Assembly (NCBI GenBank): GCA_965205525.1
Contig: OZ242171.1
Location: forward strand, 124,001-188,000
DNA length: 64,000 bases
Direction: 5' to 3'
Origin: G965205525 sp965205525
GTDB lineage: Bacteria; Pseudomonadota; Gammaproteobacteria; JABABF01
Both the position numbers and the translations under genes were made by a program. Of the stretch, positions 33,651 through 42,608 are shown one piece after another; position 1 is the first letter of the stretch, and the number at the start of each line of letters is the position of its first letter. The notes beneath the pieces were generated by a model. The model worked only from the letters and a program-made list of their open reading frames with translations. It was not told the DNA's origin and did not search any database.

Positions 33651-34937
33651 ATGCTTCGCATCGCTCTGCATTGGCAGATTCTTGGGGCCATCCTGCTGGC
33701 CGTCTTTTTCGGCATGAACATGACGCCGGACAGCACCCTGTACGCAGTCTGCGATTTTATCGGCACTCTGTTTTTGAATGCCCTGCGCATGGTGGTAGTG
33801 CCGCTGGTCTGCGCTTCCATCATCTGCGGCATTATCGGCATCAGCGGCCGAGATCTCGGCCGCTTGGGCAGCAAGACCTTCCTTTTTTACATGCTGACTA
33901 GCAGCTTGGCGATTGTGGTGGGTCTGACGGTTGTCAATCTGTTCAACCCGGGCATAGTGGATGGGCAGCCGGTGGCTGACAAGCTGGGCCTGATGGTGGA
34001 TTCCGAGGCAACGCAGGCAACCTTGGCGATGGCATCGGATCGCGATCTCGGCGACATCGTTGATGTGCTGCTGCGCATGGTGCCCTCAAATGTTGTGGCC
34101 GCTGCTGCTGGCGGCCAGATGCTGGGCCTGATCTTCTTCAGCCTGCTGTTTGCATTTTTTGCAGCCCGCATTGAGGGGGAGCCCGGCAAGATTATTCGCG
34201 GCTTCTGGCAGGCAATCTTTGACATCATGATGCGCATCACCATGCTCGTCATGTACTTTGCCCCCATCGGGGTGTTTGGCCTGGTGGCCCGGACTATTTC
34301 GGTAACAGGCGTATCGGCACTGGTTTCAATGTTCTGGTTTGCTTTGGCGGTGACTCTGGCGCTTGCCATTCACATGCTGGTTACCCAGCCTCTTCTGCTC
34401 ACACTGATCGCCCGGGTAAAGCCGCGCCGGCATTTTCGGGCCATGGCTCCCGCTCTGCTCACCGCCTTTTCCACTGCATCCTCCTCCGCCACCTTGCCAG
34501 TCACTATGAAGTGTGTGCGCGACCGAGCCGGTGTCTCTAAGCGGACCTCTAGCTTCGTGCTGCCCCTGGGCTCCACCGTAAACATGGATGGCACTGCCCT
34601 GTACGAGTGCGCCGCCGCCTTATTCATCGCCCAGGCCTACGGCATTGAACTCGGCTTTGGCGGACAATTTATTATCGTGCTGACGGCGCTTCTCACTTCG
34701 GTCGGCGCCGCCGGCATTCCCTCCGCCAGTCTCAGCATGATGGTGATCATCTTGAGTGCGGTGGGATTGCCCTTGGAGGGCATCGGGCTGCTGCTGGCCA
34801 TGGATCGTGTGCTGGACATGATGCGCACAGCGGTCAATGTCTTCGGCGATTCCTGCGGCGCGGTGATTATCGCTCGCAGCGAAGGCGAGAACGAAGTGCT
34901 GGCGAATGATAAGGAGCCGCCTCAGGCTTCTCCATAG
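33651..34937 (+). CDS. Dicarboxylate/amino acid:cation symporter (DAACS family)
   Basis: Inner-membrane secondary transporter of 428 residues, of the GltP/DctA family, which takes up glutamate/aspartate or C4-dicarboxylates with Na+ or H+. Hydrophobic segments alternate along the chain. Hallmarks are the re-entrant hairpin AFSTASSSATLPVTM, the NMDGTALYE cation/substrate motif, the second hairpin GAAGIPSASLSMM and MDRVLDMMRTAVNVFGD. It has a strong AGGAGG site nine bases before ATG. Substrate cannot be told from motifs alone. Its last 16 bp overlap the convergent recG end. Confidence 0.92.
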   Translation: MLRIALHWQILGAILLAVFFGMNMTPDSTLYAVCDFIGTLFLNALRMVVVPLVCASIICGIIGISGRDLGRLGSKTFLFYMLTSSLAIVVGLTVVNLFNPGIVDGQPVADKLGLMVDSEATQATLAMASDRDLGDIVDVLLRMVPSNVVAAAAGGQMLGLIFFSLLFAFFAARIEGEPGKIIRGFWQAIFDIMMRITMLVMYFAPIGVFGLVARTISVTGVSALVSMFWFALAVTLALAIHMLVTQPLLLTLIARVKPRRHFRAMAPALLTAFSTASSSATLPVTMKCVRDRAGVSKRTSSFVLPLGSTVNMDGTALYECAAALFIAQAYGIELGFGGQFIIVLTALLTSVGAAGIPSASLSMMVIILSAVGLPLEGIGLLLAMDRVLDMMRTAVNVFGDSCGAVIIARSEGENEVLANDKEPPQASP

Positions 34938-37024
34938 CGATCCGCCTCTCCCAGCCAGCGGCGCACCAGGGGCACGGCCCGCTCTGGGTGCTGCTTCATG
35001 ATTTTTTGAGCGCTCTGGTGCGCATCTTCCAGCAGGTCTTCGTCCCGCTGCAGGTCGGCGATCTTGAATGTTGCAAGGCCGGTCTGCCTGGTCCCCAGCA
35101 CCTCTCCCGGGCCGCGAATTTTCAAGTCTTCCTGCGCGATTAGAAAACCGTCGTTACAGCGGCGGATGATTTCCAGGCGCTCGCGTCCTTTAGCGGAGAG
35201 CGGTTTGCCGTACAGCAGCAGACAGTAGCTCTCCTGGTTGCCGCGGCTGATCCGTCCCCGCAGCTGGTGCAGCTGCGCCAATCCGAGACGCTCGGGGTTT
35301 TCAATGACCATCAGGCTGGTGTTCGGCACATCCATGCCAACTTCAATGACGGTGGTTGCGACCAGCAATTGGATCTCGCCTTCCTTGAAACGCTTCATGG
35401 TGGCAGTTTTCTCTTCTGTTTTGCAACGGCCATGGATTAATCCGACTTCAATCTCCGGCAGCTCGGCGCGCAGCTTTACGGCGGTATCTTCTGCGGCCTC
35501 GCATTGCAGGACTTCGGACTCCTCTATCAGCGTGCATACCCAGTAGGCTTGGCGACCGGCGCGGCATGCCTCGCGCATCCGCCGTATCACCTCGTCCCTG
35601 CGCTCGGCGCTGAGCAGCAGGGTCTTGACCGGTTTGCGCCCGGGAGGCAGTTCGTTCAGGATGGAGTGATCAAGGTCTGCGTAGGCCAGCATGGACAGGG
35701 TCCGGGGGATGGGGGTGGCCGTCATGATCAGCTGGTGCGGCGTGTGCCCTGAGGAGCCGCTCTTTTCGCGCAGGGTGAGCCGCTGGTGCACACCGAAGCG
35801 ATGCTGTTCGTCAATAATTACGAGACCGATGCGGCTGAAATGCACGTCTTCCTGCAGCAGGGCATGGGTGCCGATAGCGAGCAGGGTGTCTCCTGTGCGC
35901 AGTCGCTGCAGTGCTTCCTGCCGCCGTTTCCCCTTTACCCGGCTTGTCAGCCAGGCAATTTGAATCCCGAGGGGAGAAAACCACTGGTCAAAGCACAGGA
36001 AATGCTGCTCCGCCAGCACCTCCGTGGGTGCCATCAGGGCAGTCTGAAAGCCGTTGGCAATCGCTTGCAGAGCGGCAAGGGCCGCGACAGCGGTTTTCCC
36101 TGAGCCGACATCCCCTTGCAGCAGGCGCAGCATCGGTCGCTTCTGGCTTAGGTCTGCCTCAATCTCTCCGCCGACACGTTTCTGAGCGCCGGTCAGCGTG
36201 AAGCCCAGCCTCTCTAAAAAGCGCTGTTGCAATGCGGGGTCGGGGGGCGACAGGGGCGGCGCCTTCGTCTGACGCACCTGGGAGCGCAGCCGCATCAGGC
36301 TCAGGTGATGACTCAGCAGTTCTTCAAAGGCCAGTCGCCGCTGGCAGGGATGGGTGCCCTCCGCCAGCTCCTGCAATCGCGCATCTGGGGGCGGGGCGTG
36401 CAGGTAGTGCAGTGCCTCCTGCAGATTGCCGGCGTCTCCATGCAGGAGGGATTTTTTCTTTGGCAGCGTACCCGCCGGCAGCAGCTCTGCCAGGCTTTGC
36501 TCGTTTAGTTTTGCAAAAGCGCCCTCCGCCAGCCGTCGCAGGGTGTGCTGGCTGATCCCCTCGGTGGCCGGGTAAATCGGCGTTAGGGACTGCTCCAGCG
36601 CGGGGGTGTTCTGCCCGAGCAGTGTGTATTCCGGGTGGTACATCTCCAGTCCGCTCTGTCCCCGCCGCACCTCGCCAAAGCAGCGCAGCTCCGCCCCGGG
36701 CTTCAGGTGATTCTGCTGGATGCGATTGAAATGAAAGAAGCGCAGACCTATTTCGCCACTGTCATCCGCTAGTGCGCATACCAGGCTGCGACGGCGTCCG
36801 TAGCGGATGCCGCTGGCGCGAATCACCCCCTCAATCACTGCCTCCTCGCCGAAGCGCAGGCTGCCGATAGGGGTGCGCTGTGTGCGGTCCTGATAGCGTG
36901 CGGGCAGGTGAAACAGCACATCCTGCACGGTGTGAATGTTCAGTTTTTGCAGCCGCTTGGCGACCTGTTCGCCAACACCGCGCAGCTCGGTAACAGGAAT
37001 ACTGGCCAGGCTGGTATCGGTCAT
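34922..37024 (-). CDS. recG: ATP-dependent DNA helicase RecG
   Basis: Monomeric dsDNA translocase that regresses stalled forks and processes branched DNA. The protein has 700 residues. It has an N-terminal wedge/OB domain (VLFHLPARYQDRTQ, GLEMYHPEY), then SF2 helicase motifs: Walker A LLQGDVGSGKTAVAA, MAPTEVLAEQHF, DEQH box VIIDEQHRFGVHQR, MTATPIPRTL, and motifs V-VI VATTVIEVGMDVP and HQLRGRISRGNQ. A C-terminal TRG-like region (RGPGEVLGTRQTGL) is also visible. It belongs to the gmk-rpoZ-spoT-ridA neighbourhood as in Pseudomonas. Confidence 0.97.
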   Translation of the reverse strand: MTDTSLASIPVTELRGVGEQVAKRLQKLNIHTVQDVLFHLPARYQDRTQRTPIGSLRFGEEAVIEGVIRASGIRYGRRRSLVCALADDSGEIGLRFFHFNRIQQNHLKPGAELRCFGEVRRGQSGLEMYHPEYTLLGQNTPALEQSLTPIYPATEGISQHTLRRLAEGAFAKLNEQSLAELLPAGTLPKKKSLLHGDAGNLQEALHYLHAPPPDARLQELAEGTHPCQRRLAFEELLSHHLSLMRLRSQVRQTKAPPLSPPDPALQQRFLERLGFTLTGAQKRVGGEIEADLSQKRPMLRLLQGDVGSGKTAVAALAALQAIANGFQTALMAPTEVLAEQHFLCFDQWFSPLGIQIAWLTSRVKGKRRQEALQRLRTGDTLLAIGTHALLQEDVHFSRIGLVIIDEQHRFGVHQRLTLREKSGSSGHTPHQLIMTATPIPRTLSMLAYADLDHSILNELPPGRKPVKTLLLSAERRDEVIRRMREACRAGRQAYWVCTLIEESEVLQCEAAEDTAVKLRAELPEIEVGLIHGRCKTEEKTATMKRFKEGEIQLLVATTVIEVGMDVPNTSLMVIENPERLGLAQLHQLRGRISRGNQESYCLLLYGKPLSAKGRERLEIIRRCNDGFLIAQEDLKIRGPGEVLGTRQTGLATFKIADLQRDEDLLEDAHQSAQKIMKQHPERAVPLVRRWLGEADRYGEA

Positions 37025-37333
37025 CGGCGGCGGTGCGGCGGGCAGTTAGGGCATTGTAATGCGATGGGAATGCACAGGTGAAAAGGGCTCTGGCAGCCGG
37101 CCCGCATAGGTCGCCGATTTATCCAGTGATAAACTGAAATCCCTTACGCGATCTGCAAATTGACCGACTGGTGTCAGCCTTACTGCCATTTCGAACTGCC
37201 CCTGGCGTGGCTTTGCCCTCTTTTTTGCCCTTAGCCCATGCGTGCTCTTTTGGCATGGTCTCTGCCCTGCCTTCGGCTGCGGGCATCCGCTGCAAGGAGA
37301 ATTCGGTGCGACAGCTGCAGGAGTCGGTGAGAT
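37025..37333 (+). other. Divergent recG / epimerase gap without a supported gene
   Basis: This 309-bp stretch between recG and the YeeZ-like gene carries promoters by necessity, but I find no convincing hexamer pair. A 121-codon minus-strand frame crosses it and the next gene; its peptide is low-complexity, proline-rich and family-less, so I do not call it. A GGTGAGAT site precedes the plus-strand ATG at 37334. Confidence 0.5.
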
Positions 37334-38176
37334 ATGTCTAGCAGTGTGCTGATTGCGGGCTGCGGCGATATCGGCCTCCGGGCTGCTCGGCTGCTGGCGG
37401 CAGGGAAGCATGATGTCCGGGGTTTTCGGCGAAACCCTCCCTCTGCGCCGCCGGGTACGAGCCTGTTCTCAGCTGACTTAGAGGATGCCGCCGGACTGTG
37501 CTCGGTGCTGGCCGGACTCCGTCCCGATTATGTGCTGGCAGTCCAGACGGCGGGGCAGTTTTCCGACAGCCGTTACCGGGCCGTGTATGTAGAAGGTCTC
37601 CGCAATCTTTTAGCTGCACTAGAAGGCGTATCGCCACGCAGAATATTCTTGGCTTCTAGCAGTCGTGTCTATCATCAGGATGGTGGCGAATGGGTGGACG
37701 AGGACAGCGTCACCCTGCCACAGGGTTTTGCCGGTCAGCGCCTGCTGGAGGCGGAGGAGCTGCTGCGGGAAAGCGGCTTTCCCTTCTGCATTGTGCGCTT
37801 TACCGGTATTTACGGTCCAGGCCGCCCGGGACTTCTGCACCGAATAAAAGAAGGTGTCGGCTGCCCGCCCATGCCGCCTCTTTACACCAACCGCATTCAT
37901 GCCGATGACTGCGCCGGGGTGCTGGCCCATCTGTTGGAGCGGGATGCGGCCGGGCAGTCCTTGGAGCCATGCTATCTGGCGACAGACAGCGAGCCCGCGC
38001 CTCTGTATGAGGTGATGGCATGGCTGGCGGCGAGGATGGACAGCGAGCTGTCTGAAGAGGCACCGCCGGCAAACCGTCGTCGCACCAGCAAGCGCTGCTC
38101 TAATCGCCAATTGCTGGACAGCGGCTATCGCTTTCTGTATCCCAGCTACCGAGAAGGCTATGCCGGGCTGATGTAG
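37334..38176 (+). CDS. NAD(P)-dependent epimerase/dehydratase, YeeZ-like SDR
   Basis: A 280-residue extended-SDR-like protein. The Rossmann loop is VLIAGCGDIGLRAARLL, an atypical GCGDIG form seen in YeeZ proteins. Further blocks are DYVLAVQTAGQFSD, RRIFLASSSRVYHQDGGEWVDED, FCIVRFTGIYGPGRPGLL and NRIHADDCAGVLAHLLE. The YXXXK catalytic pair of classical SDRs is not conserved, as in YeeZ itself. Substrate is unknown. It stands alone on the plus strand between recG and ridA. Confidence 0.87.
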   Translation: MSSSVLIAGCGDIGLRAARLLAAGKHDVRGFRRNPPSAPPGTSLFSADLEDAAGLCSVLAGLRPDYVLAVQTAGQFSDSRYRAVYVEGLRNLLAALEGVSPRRIFLASSSRVYHQDGGEWVDEDSVTLPQGFAGQRLLEAEELLRESGFPFCIVRFTGIYGPGRPGLLHRIKEGVGCPPMPPLYTNRIHADDCAGVLAHLLERDAAGQSLEPCYLATDSEPAPLYEVMAWLAARMDSELSEEAPPANRRRTSKRCSNRQLLDSGYRFLYPSYREGYAGLM

Positions 38177-38205
38177 CGGGTTGTTTGCCCGCTGGCAGGC
38201 TCTGC

Positions 38206-38619
38206 CTATTTTTTTCTGAGCACCATCACGCCGTCCACTTCAATGGCTGCCCCCCGAGGCAGGGCAGAGACACCGATGCAGAAGCGTGCCGGGTAGGGCG
38301 GCTCAAAATAGCGAGTCATCACCTCGTTGGTGACGGCGAAATCATTGAGGTCAACCAAATAAATTCCGATTTTTACTATGTCCTGCAGGCTGCCGCCGGC
38401 GGCTTCGGCCACGGCTCGCAGGTTTTCAAATACCTGTACCGCCTGTTCTTGGAGTCCTCCCTTTGCCAATTCCATGGTATCTGGCTGCAGGGGGATCTGG
38501 CCGGACAGATAGACCGTGTCGGCGACCTGCACGGCCTGGGAGTAGGGACCGATGGCCTGCGGGGCGCGCTCGGTGTGAATGGGTACTTTGCCTGCTGTCG
38601 GTTTCTTTGTGCTAGTCAT
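38206..38619 (-). CDS. ridA: Enamine/imine deaminase RidA
   Basis: Hydrolyses reactive enamine/imine intermediates released by PLP enzymes such as threonine dehydratase (ilvA is also in this window). The protein has 137 residues. It contains APQAIGPYSQAVQVADTVYLSGQIPLQPDTMELAKGG, IVKIGIYLVDLNDF and PARFCIGVSALPRGAAIEVDGV, with the conserved substrate-binding arginine in PARFCIGV. Its ATG overlaps the spoT stop by one base (TAATG), so it is coupled to spoT. Confidence 0.96.
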   Translation of the reverse strand: MTSTKKPTAGKVPIHTERAPQAIGPYSQAVQVADTVYLSGQIPLQPDTMELAKGGLQEQAVQVFENLRAVAEAAGGSLQDIVKIGIYLVDLNDFAVTNEVMTRYFEPPYPARFCIGVSALPRGAAIEVDGVMVLRKK

Positions 38620-40826
38620 TAGCCTTGGATCCTCGCTACACGGTTGATGGCTTTTAAATGGCGAATTTTACGGATAATGCGGGCGAGATGCACCCGGTCA
38701 CGGACGCCTATGGAAAGGGATATGCTGCCGACGTGGCCATCCCTTTCGTTCTGGCTGAGTTTTTCAATATTGCCGTCTGCACTGTTGACGATGTTGGCAA
38801 TCTCCGCGATTATCCCGCGCACTTGGCGTGCATCAATCCGCAGGCGGGCGGTGAACTCGCCCTCTACTTTTGCAGCCCAGCTGAGGGGGACATGCTCTTC
38901 ACCTTCCTCTGATTTCATGGTCACATTGGGGCAGTCCGTGGTGTGCACTACCAGCCCTCGCCCAGTGCTTAGGTGTCCGACTATCGGGTCCCCTGGGATC
39001 GGGCCGCAGCATCTTCCAAAATCTACAACCATGCCCTCTGTGCCGTATATGGGCAGCGGTTCGTGCCGGGCGCGGATGCCAAGCTCGAGGTGTCGGGACA
39101 GTGACCACCAGGTATTGTCGTCTTCGGCGTCACCCACCAGGTGTCGCGTGGTCAGGACTGCGGCGCGGTTGCCGAGGCCGATATCGGCGAGAAGCTGATC
39201 CAAGTCTTCAAAACCGGTTTTCTGCAGCAGTGACTGAATGCGCTTCTGGTCTACGGTTTGCAGTGAAGTCCCCCGGCTGCGCAGGGAGCGCTCCAGCAGC
39301 TGTCGGCCCAGTGCCACCGCTTCCCGGCCTTGCCGTTTTTTCAGGTGGTGACGGATGGCGCCCCGCGCTTTGGCGGTGACGGCGAAGTCTAGCCACGAAG
39401 GGTTGGGAGAAGCGTCCGGCGATGACAGGACCTCCACGGTTTGCCCGCTTTCTAGTATCTTGCTGAGAGGCCCGGACTGCTTGTCAATGTAGCAGCCGAT
39501 ACAGGTATCGCCAATGTCGGTATGCACTGCGTAGGCAAAATCCACCGCGGTGGCACCCTTCGGCAGCTTTATGATGTCGCCGTCCGGCGTAAATACATAA
39601 ATTTCGTTGGGGAATAAATCCGTGCGCACATGCTCAATAAATTCATCTGAACTGCCGGACTGCTTCTGCAAATTAAGCAAATTCTGAATCCATCTGCGGA
39701 CATGCTGCTGTCGGCCATCGGAAAGCGCCTGCTGTTCGCCGAGCTTGTAATGCCAGTGAGCGGCGATGCCATGGTTGGCCATTTCGTCCATGGCATGGGT
39801 GCGAATCTGGATCTCCACGCGCACCCCGTGCAGGCCGATTAGGACAGTGTGCAGCGACTGGTAGCCGTTTTCCTTGGGAATGGCGACATAATCCTCAAAC
39901 TGGCCCGGCACCGGTTTGTACAAGTTATGCATGATGCCGAGCACACGGTAGCAGGTGTCCATGCTTTCTGTGATTACCCGAAAGCCAAACACATCCATGA
40001 TTGCGTTAAAACTCTTTTGTTGCTCGCGCATTTTTGAATACACGCTGTACAAGTGTTTTTCACGGCCATACACCTTGGCATCAATGCCTTCTTGGGCCAA
40101 GGTCTCCTCAATTTGTTGCTGTATCTGTGACACTAGCTCTAGGCACCGATGGCGAGCTTGTTCTACCGCCGCTCCGATGCGGCGTGAACGCATTGGGTAC
40201 AGTGCACGAAAGCTCAAGTCTTCCAGTTCAACGCGCAGGTTGTTCATGCCGAGCCGCATTGAAATGGGTGCATAGATTTCCAGGGTTTCACGGGCAATGC
40301 GCTGTCGTCTCTCTGCGGGCAGCACGTCTATGGTGCGCATGTTGTGCAGTCGGTCTGCCAGCTTCACCAGGATGACCCGGATATCCCGGGCTGTGGCCAT
40401 GGCCATCTTGTAGAAGTTCTTGGCCTGCACCTCAATGTGCGAGTAGCCTTTTATTCGGTCCAATTTGCTTACGCCATCCACCAGATCTGCCACCGAGGCG
40501 CCAAATTCTTTGTATATGGCCTGCTTGTCGGTATCGCAGTCCTCCAGTACATCGTGAAGGATAGCGGCGGTAAGGCTTTCGCAGTCCATGCGCATATCCG
40601 CCAAGATATGCGCTACGGCCAGTGGATGGGTGATAAAGGGCTCGCCGCTATGTCGCTGCTGACCCCGGTGCGCCGCTTCTGCGTAGTGATGCGCATGGCG
40701 CACCTGCTCCACTTGGCCGGGCTCCATGTAGGCGTCGATCACTTTGCACAGACCTTCTATGGTGGCCTGCGGCGCAGGGGGAGCTTGTGTAGGGGGTGCG
40801 GCTCTGGACTCGGGAGTTGCCGTCAT
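38619..40826 (-). CDS. spoT: Bifunctional (p)ppGpp synthetase/hydrolase SpoT
   Basis: Long RSH enzyme of 735 residues. The N-terminal hydrolase domain keeps the HD motif (AILHDVLEDCDTD) and KLADRLHNMRT, so hydrolysis should be active. The synthetase domain has DVFGFRVITESMDTC, YKPVPGQFEDYVAIPKENGYQSLHT and VEIQIRTHAMDEMANHGIAAHW. A TGS domain follows (IYVFTPDGDIIKLPKGATAVDFAYAVHTDIG), then a zinc-finger/CC region (DFGRCCGPIPGDPIVGHLSTGRG) and an ACT domain. It is 56 bp downstream of rpoZ in the order gmk, rpoZ, spoT, ridA. No relA is in the window. Confidence 0.97.
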   Translation of the reverse strand: MTATPESRAAPPTQAPPAPQATIEGLCKVIDAYMEPGQVEQVRHAHHYAEAAHRGQQRHSGEPFITHPLAVAHILADMRMDCESLTAAILHDVLEDCDTDKQAIYKEFGASVADLVDGVSKLDRIKGYSHIEVQAKNFYKMAMATARDIRVILVKLADRLHNMRTIDVLPAERRQRIARETLEIYAPISMRLGMNNLRVELEDLSFRALYPMRSRRIGAAVEQARHRCLELVSQIQQQIEETLAQEGIDAKVYGREKHLYSVYSKMREQQKSFNAIMDVFGFRVITESMDTCYRVLGIMHNLYKPVPGQFEDYVAIPKENGYQSLHTVLIGLHGVRVEIQIRTHAMDEMANHGIAAHWHYKLGEQQALSDGRQQHVRRWIQNLLNLQKQSGSSDEFIEHVRTDLFPNEIYVFTPDGDIIKLPKGATAVDFAYAVHTDIGDTCIGCYIDKQSGPLSKILESGQTVEVLSSPDASPNPSWLDFAVTAKARGAIRHHLKKRQGREAVALGRQLLERSLRSRGTSLQTVDQKRIQSLLQKTGFEDLDQLLADIGLGNRAAVLTTRHLVGDAEDDNTWWSLSRHLELGIRARHEPLPIYGTEGMVVDFGRCCGPIPGDPIVGHLSTGRGLVVHTTDCPNVTMKSEEGEEHVPLSWAAKVEGEFTARLRIDARQVRGIIAEIANIVNSADGNIEKLSQNERDGHVGSISLSIGVRDRVHLARIIRKIRHLKAINRVARIQG

Positions 40827-40882
40827 GATGACCCGTCTCTACAGTATTACGGGGTGGGCGGGCGGTCCAGAGCCGCCATTGG

Positions 40883-41455
40883 TCAGTCCTCTTTTTTCTG
40901 CTGCTGGGCCGAGGACTCCGCATCGTCTGCGGTGGCCTCTGCTGAAGCAGCATTGTCTGTAGCATCTTCCGCTGAAGCAGCATTGTCTGTGGCATCTTTC
41001 GCTGAAGCAGCATTGTCTGTGGCGTCTTTCGCTGAAGCAGCATTGTCTGTGGCGTCTTTCGCTGGAGCAGCATCGCCGGCAGCACTGTCGGAGGGGGCCT
41101 CACCGCTATCCGCCGTGCTGGATTTTGCCTTTGCGCCTTCTTCATCCTCTTCCGCATCTATGATGGGCTTGTTCCAAGGTGATGCGGGCACTTCCTCCCG
41201 CTTCAGATTGCTGGCACTGAATTCTGCCAGCATGTCTTTTTGCCTGCCGGACAGGTCTTCTTCGTCCAGAATGCTTTGCGAGATAAAGTCTGCTTCAATC
41301 TCCCGCAGGGCGATAACTGTCTGCTTGTCATTCTCCCGGTCCACCAGCGGCACGCCGCCTTCAAGGATTTGGCGCGCCCGTTTGCTGGCGGTGAGGACCA
41401 AGTCAAAGCGGTTATCAAATTTTTCTAAGCACTTTTCAACGGTAACGCGAGCCAT
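40883..41455 (-). CDS. rpoZ: RNA polymerase omega subunit with long repetitive C-terminal tail
   Basis: The first 90 residues or so are canonical omega: MARVTVEKCLEKFDNRFDLV, ASKRARQILEGG, DKQTVIALREIE, which bind the beta' C-terminus and aid polymerase assembly and ppGpp site 1. The family is usually 70-95 residues; this one has 190. The extra 100 residues are acidic and alanine-rich. Residues 131-170 are four copies of a 10-residue unit of the form (S/P)A(K/E)DATDNAA, followed by one decayed copy, then a polar QQQKKED end. The tail is probably disordered. Its function is unknown. It lies between gmk (238-bp gap with no supported gene) and spoT. Confidence 0.93.
   Translation of the reverse strand: MARVTVEKCLEKFDNRFDLVLTASKRARQILEGGVPLVDRENDKQTVIALREIEADFISQSILDEEDLSGRQKDMLAEFSASNLKREEVPASPWNKPIIDAEEDEEGAKAKSSTADSGEAPSDSAAGDAAPAKDATDNAASAKDATDNAASAKDATDNAASAEDATDNAASAEATADDAESSAQQQKKED
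40916..41065 (-). repeat. 30-bp in-frame tandem repeat in rpoZ
   Basis: Four nearly identical 30-bp units (40946-41065) and a fifth diverged unit (40916-40945). The period is a multiple of three, so copy-number change would keep the reading frame and only alter tail length. The near identity of the copies suggests recent or ongoing slippage or recombination. Confidence 0.9.
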
Positions 41456-41693
41456 GGCAGCGGATTTCCAGCAGGTTGAGGGCCTCCCATTCTAGCAGAT
41501 GCAGTCTGTGCCTGTGTTTGCGGTGCTTCGGGCAGGAGCTGAGGCGGATACTCTTTGCCGAGAGTGTCTGCCTGCCCGGCGAAAATCTGGGGTCGCCCTG
41601 ATGCCGCAGGCGGGGCGCCGTGAGGGGACGCCAGCGGCGGCCAAGCGCTCGTGCTGGGGAGGATGCGCTGCTGGCACCCCGGCGGACCGGAGG

Positions 41694-42329
41694 TTATTGG
41701 GAGCGCGGCTTATTTCCGGTCAAGGTATCTAGCAGGGTGCGGTGCTGCTGCTGCTGGCGCTTGTATTGCAGACGGCAGGCATGCACGATTGTCTGCAGGT
41801 CTGCCAAGGCCTGCTTAAAATTCTGATTGATGACGAGATAGTCGGCATAGCTGGAACACAGGATTTCCTTTTCGGCCTCCGCCAGACGCCTTTTGATGGT
41901 CTCGCCGTCGTCCCGGCCCCGCTCTACCAGGCGGGCCTTCAAAGTGGCGGCATCCGGCGGCAGGATAAAAATAGCTAGGCTGCCGGTTATTTGCTTTTGC
42001 ACCTGCAATGCCCCTTGCCAATCGATTTCTAGGATGACATCCTCCCCGCCGGCCAGAGTGTCTTTCACCCATTGCCTGGGCGTGCCATAGAGATGGCCGA
42101 ACACCTCGGCATGTTCCAAGAAATCGCCCTGGTCCACCATTTTGCGGAATTTTGACGACGTGACAAAGTGGTAGTTGTCGTCGTCCTTCTCGCTCGGCTG
42201 CCGGGGCCGGGTTGTGCAGGAAATAGAAACCCGCACGCTAGGAACGGATTTTTCTAGTGCATCAACCAGACTGCTCTTGCCGACACCGGAGGGGCCGGCG
42301 ACGGTATATAGGGTCCCGCCATGAGTCAT
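41694..42329 (-). CDS. gmk: Guanylate kinase
   Basis: Phosphorylates GMP to GDP. The protein has 211 residues. The P-loop is YTVAGPSGVGKSSLV. The GMP site is SISCTTRPRQPSEKDDDNYHFV. DFLEHAEVFGHLYGT and DVILEIDWQGALQV follow. IFILPPDAATLKARLVERGRDD is the lid region. ATG 42327-42329. It is divergent from rph. Near position 200 there is a run of glutamines (QQQQ). Confidence 0.96.
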   Translation of the reverse strand: MTHGGTLYTVAGPSGVGKSSLVDALEKSVPSVRVSISCTTRPRQPSEKDDDNYHFVTSSKFRKMVDQGDFLEHAEVFGHLYGTPRQWVKDTLAGGEDVILEIDWQGALQVQKQITGSLAIFILPPDAATLKARLVERGRDDGETIKRRLAEAEKEILCSSYADYLVINQNFKQALADLQTIVHACRLQYKRQQQQHRTLLDTLTGNKPRSQ

Positions 42330-42414
42330 GGGGTGGTATTGTCATCTCCTGTGCTCGGCTGCTCATTTTATCCCAGTCCCGGAAAAGAACAGTGCCCTCC
42401 CACCTCTCGGGGGG

Positions 42415-42540
42415 CTCCCCCTCTTCCTCTGGGATAAGCGGCTCCTTCATTCTCCTTGGGAGAGCGACTCCTGCTCCCTTTGGGAGAACTTCTCCCTCTT
42501 CCCCATGAAAGCAATCCCCTCGTTCCCTGGAGCAGTATCC
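42415..42540. repeat. Decayed tandem repeat of about 25 bp in the gmk-rph gap
   Basis: Five consecutive units, at about 42415, 42442, 42468, 42492 and 42516, each begin with CTCC/CCCC and carry a short mirror such as CTCCTTGGGAG or CTCCCTTTGGGAG followed by a purine-rich tail. Unit lengths are 24-27 bp. The copies are diverged, so the array is old. The whole divergent gap is 42330-42608 (279 bp). In relatives yicC occupies this kind of location; I see no trace of it. Confidence 0.5.
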
Positions 42541-42608
42541 GGTTTCAAGGATGCCTGAGGCGGATTTACTCTATAATCCCTCGCCTCGTATGTATTTTCT
42601 TCAGTAGC

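Noticed and set aside
37046..37411. A 121-codon minus-strand frame between recG and the epimerase
   Set aside because: It overlaps the epimerase start, is proline/arginine-rich without motifs, and has no convincing ribosome binding site.
40344..41495. A 383-codon plus-strand frame across spoT and rpoZ
   Set aside because: Antisense to both; its apparent AALSVAS repeats are just the complement of the rpoZ 30-bp repeat.
41456..41693. Possible small gene in the gmk-rpoZ gap
   Set aside because: Short frames occur on both strands but the peptides look random and Arg/Ala-rich; no ribosome binding site or family match supports one.
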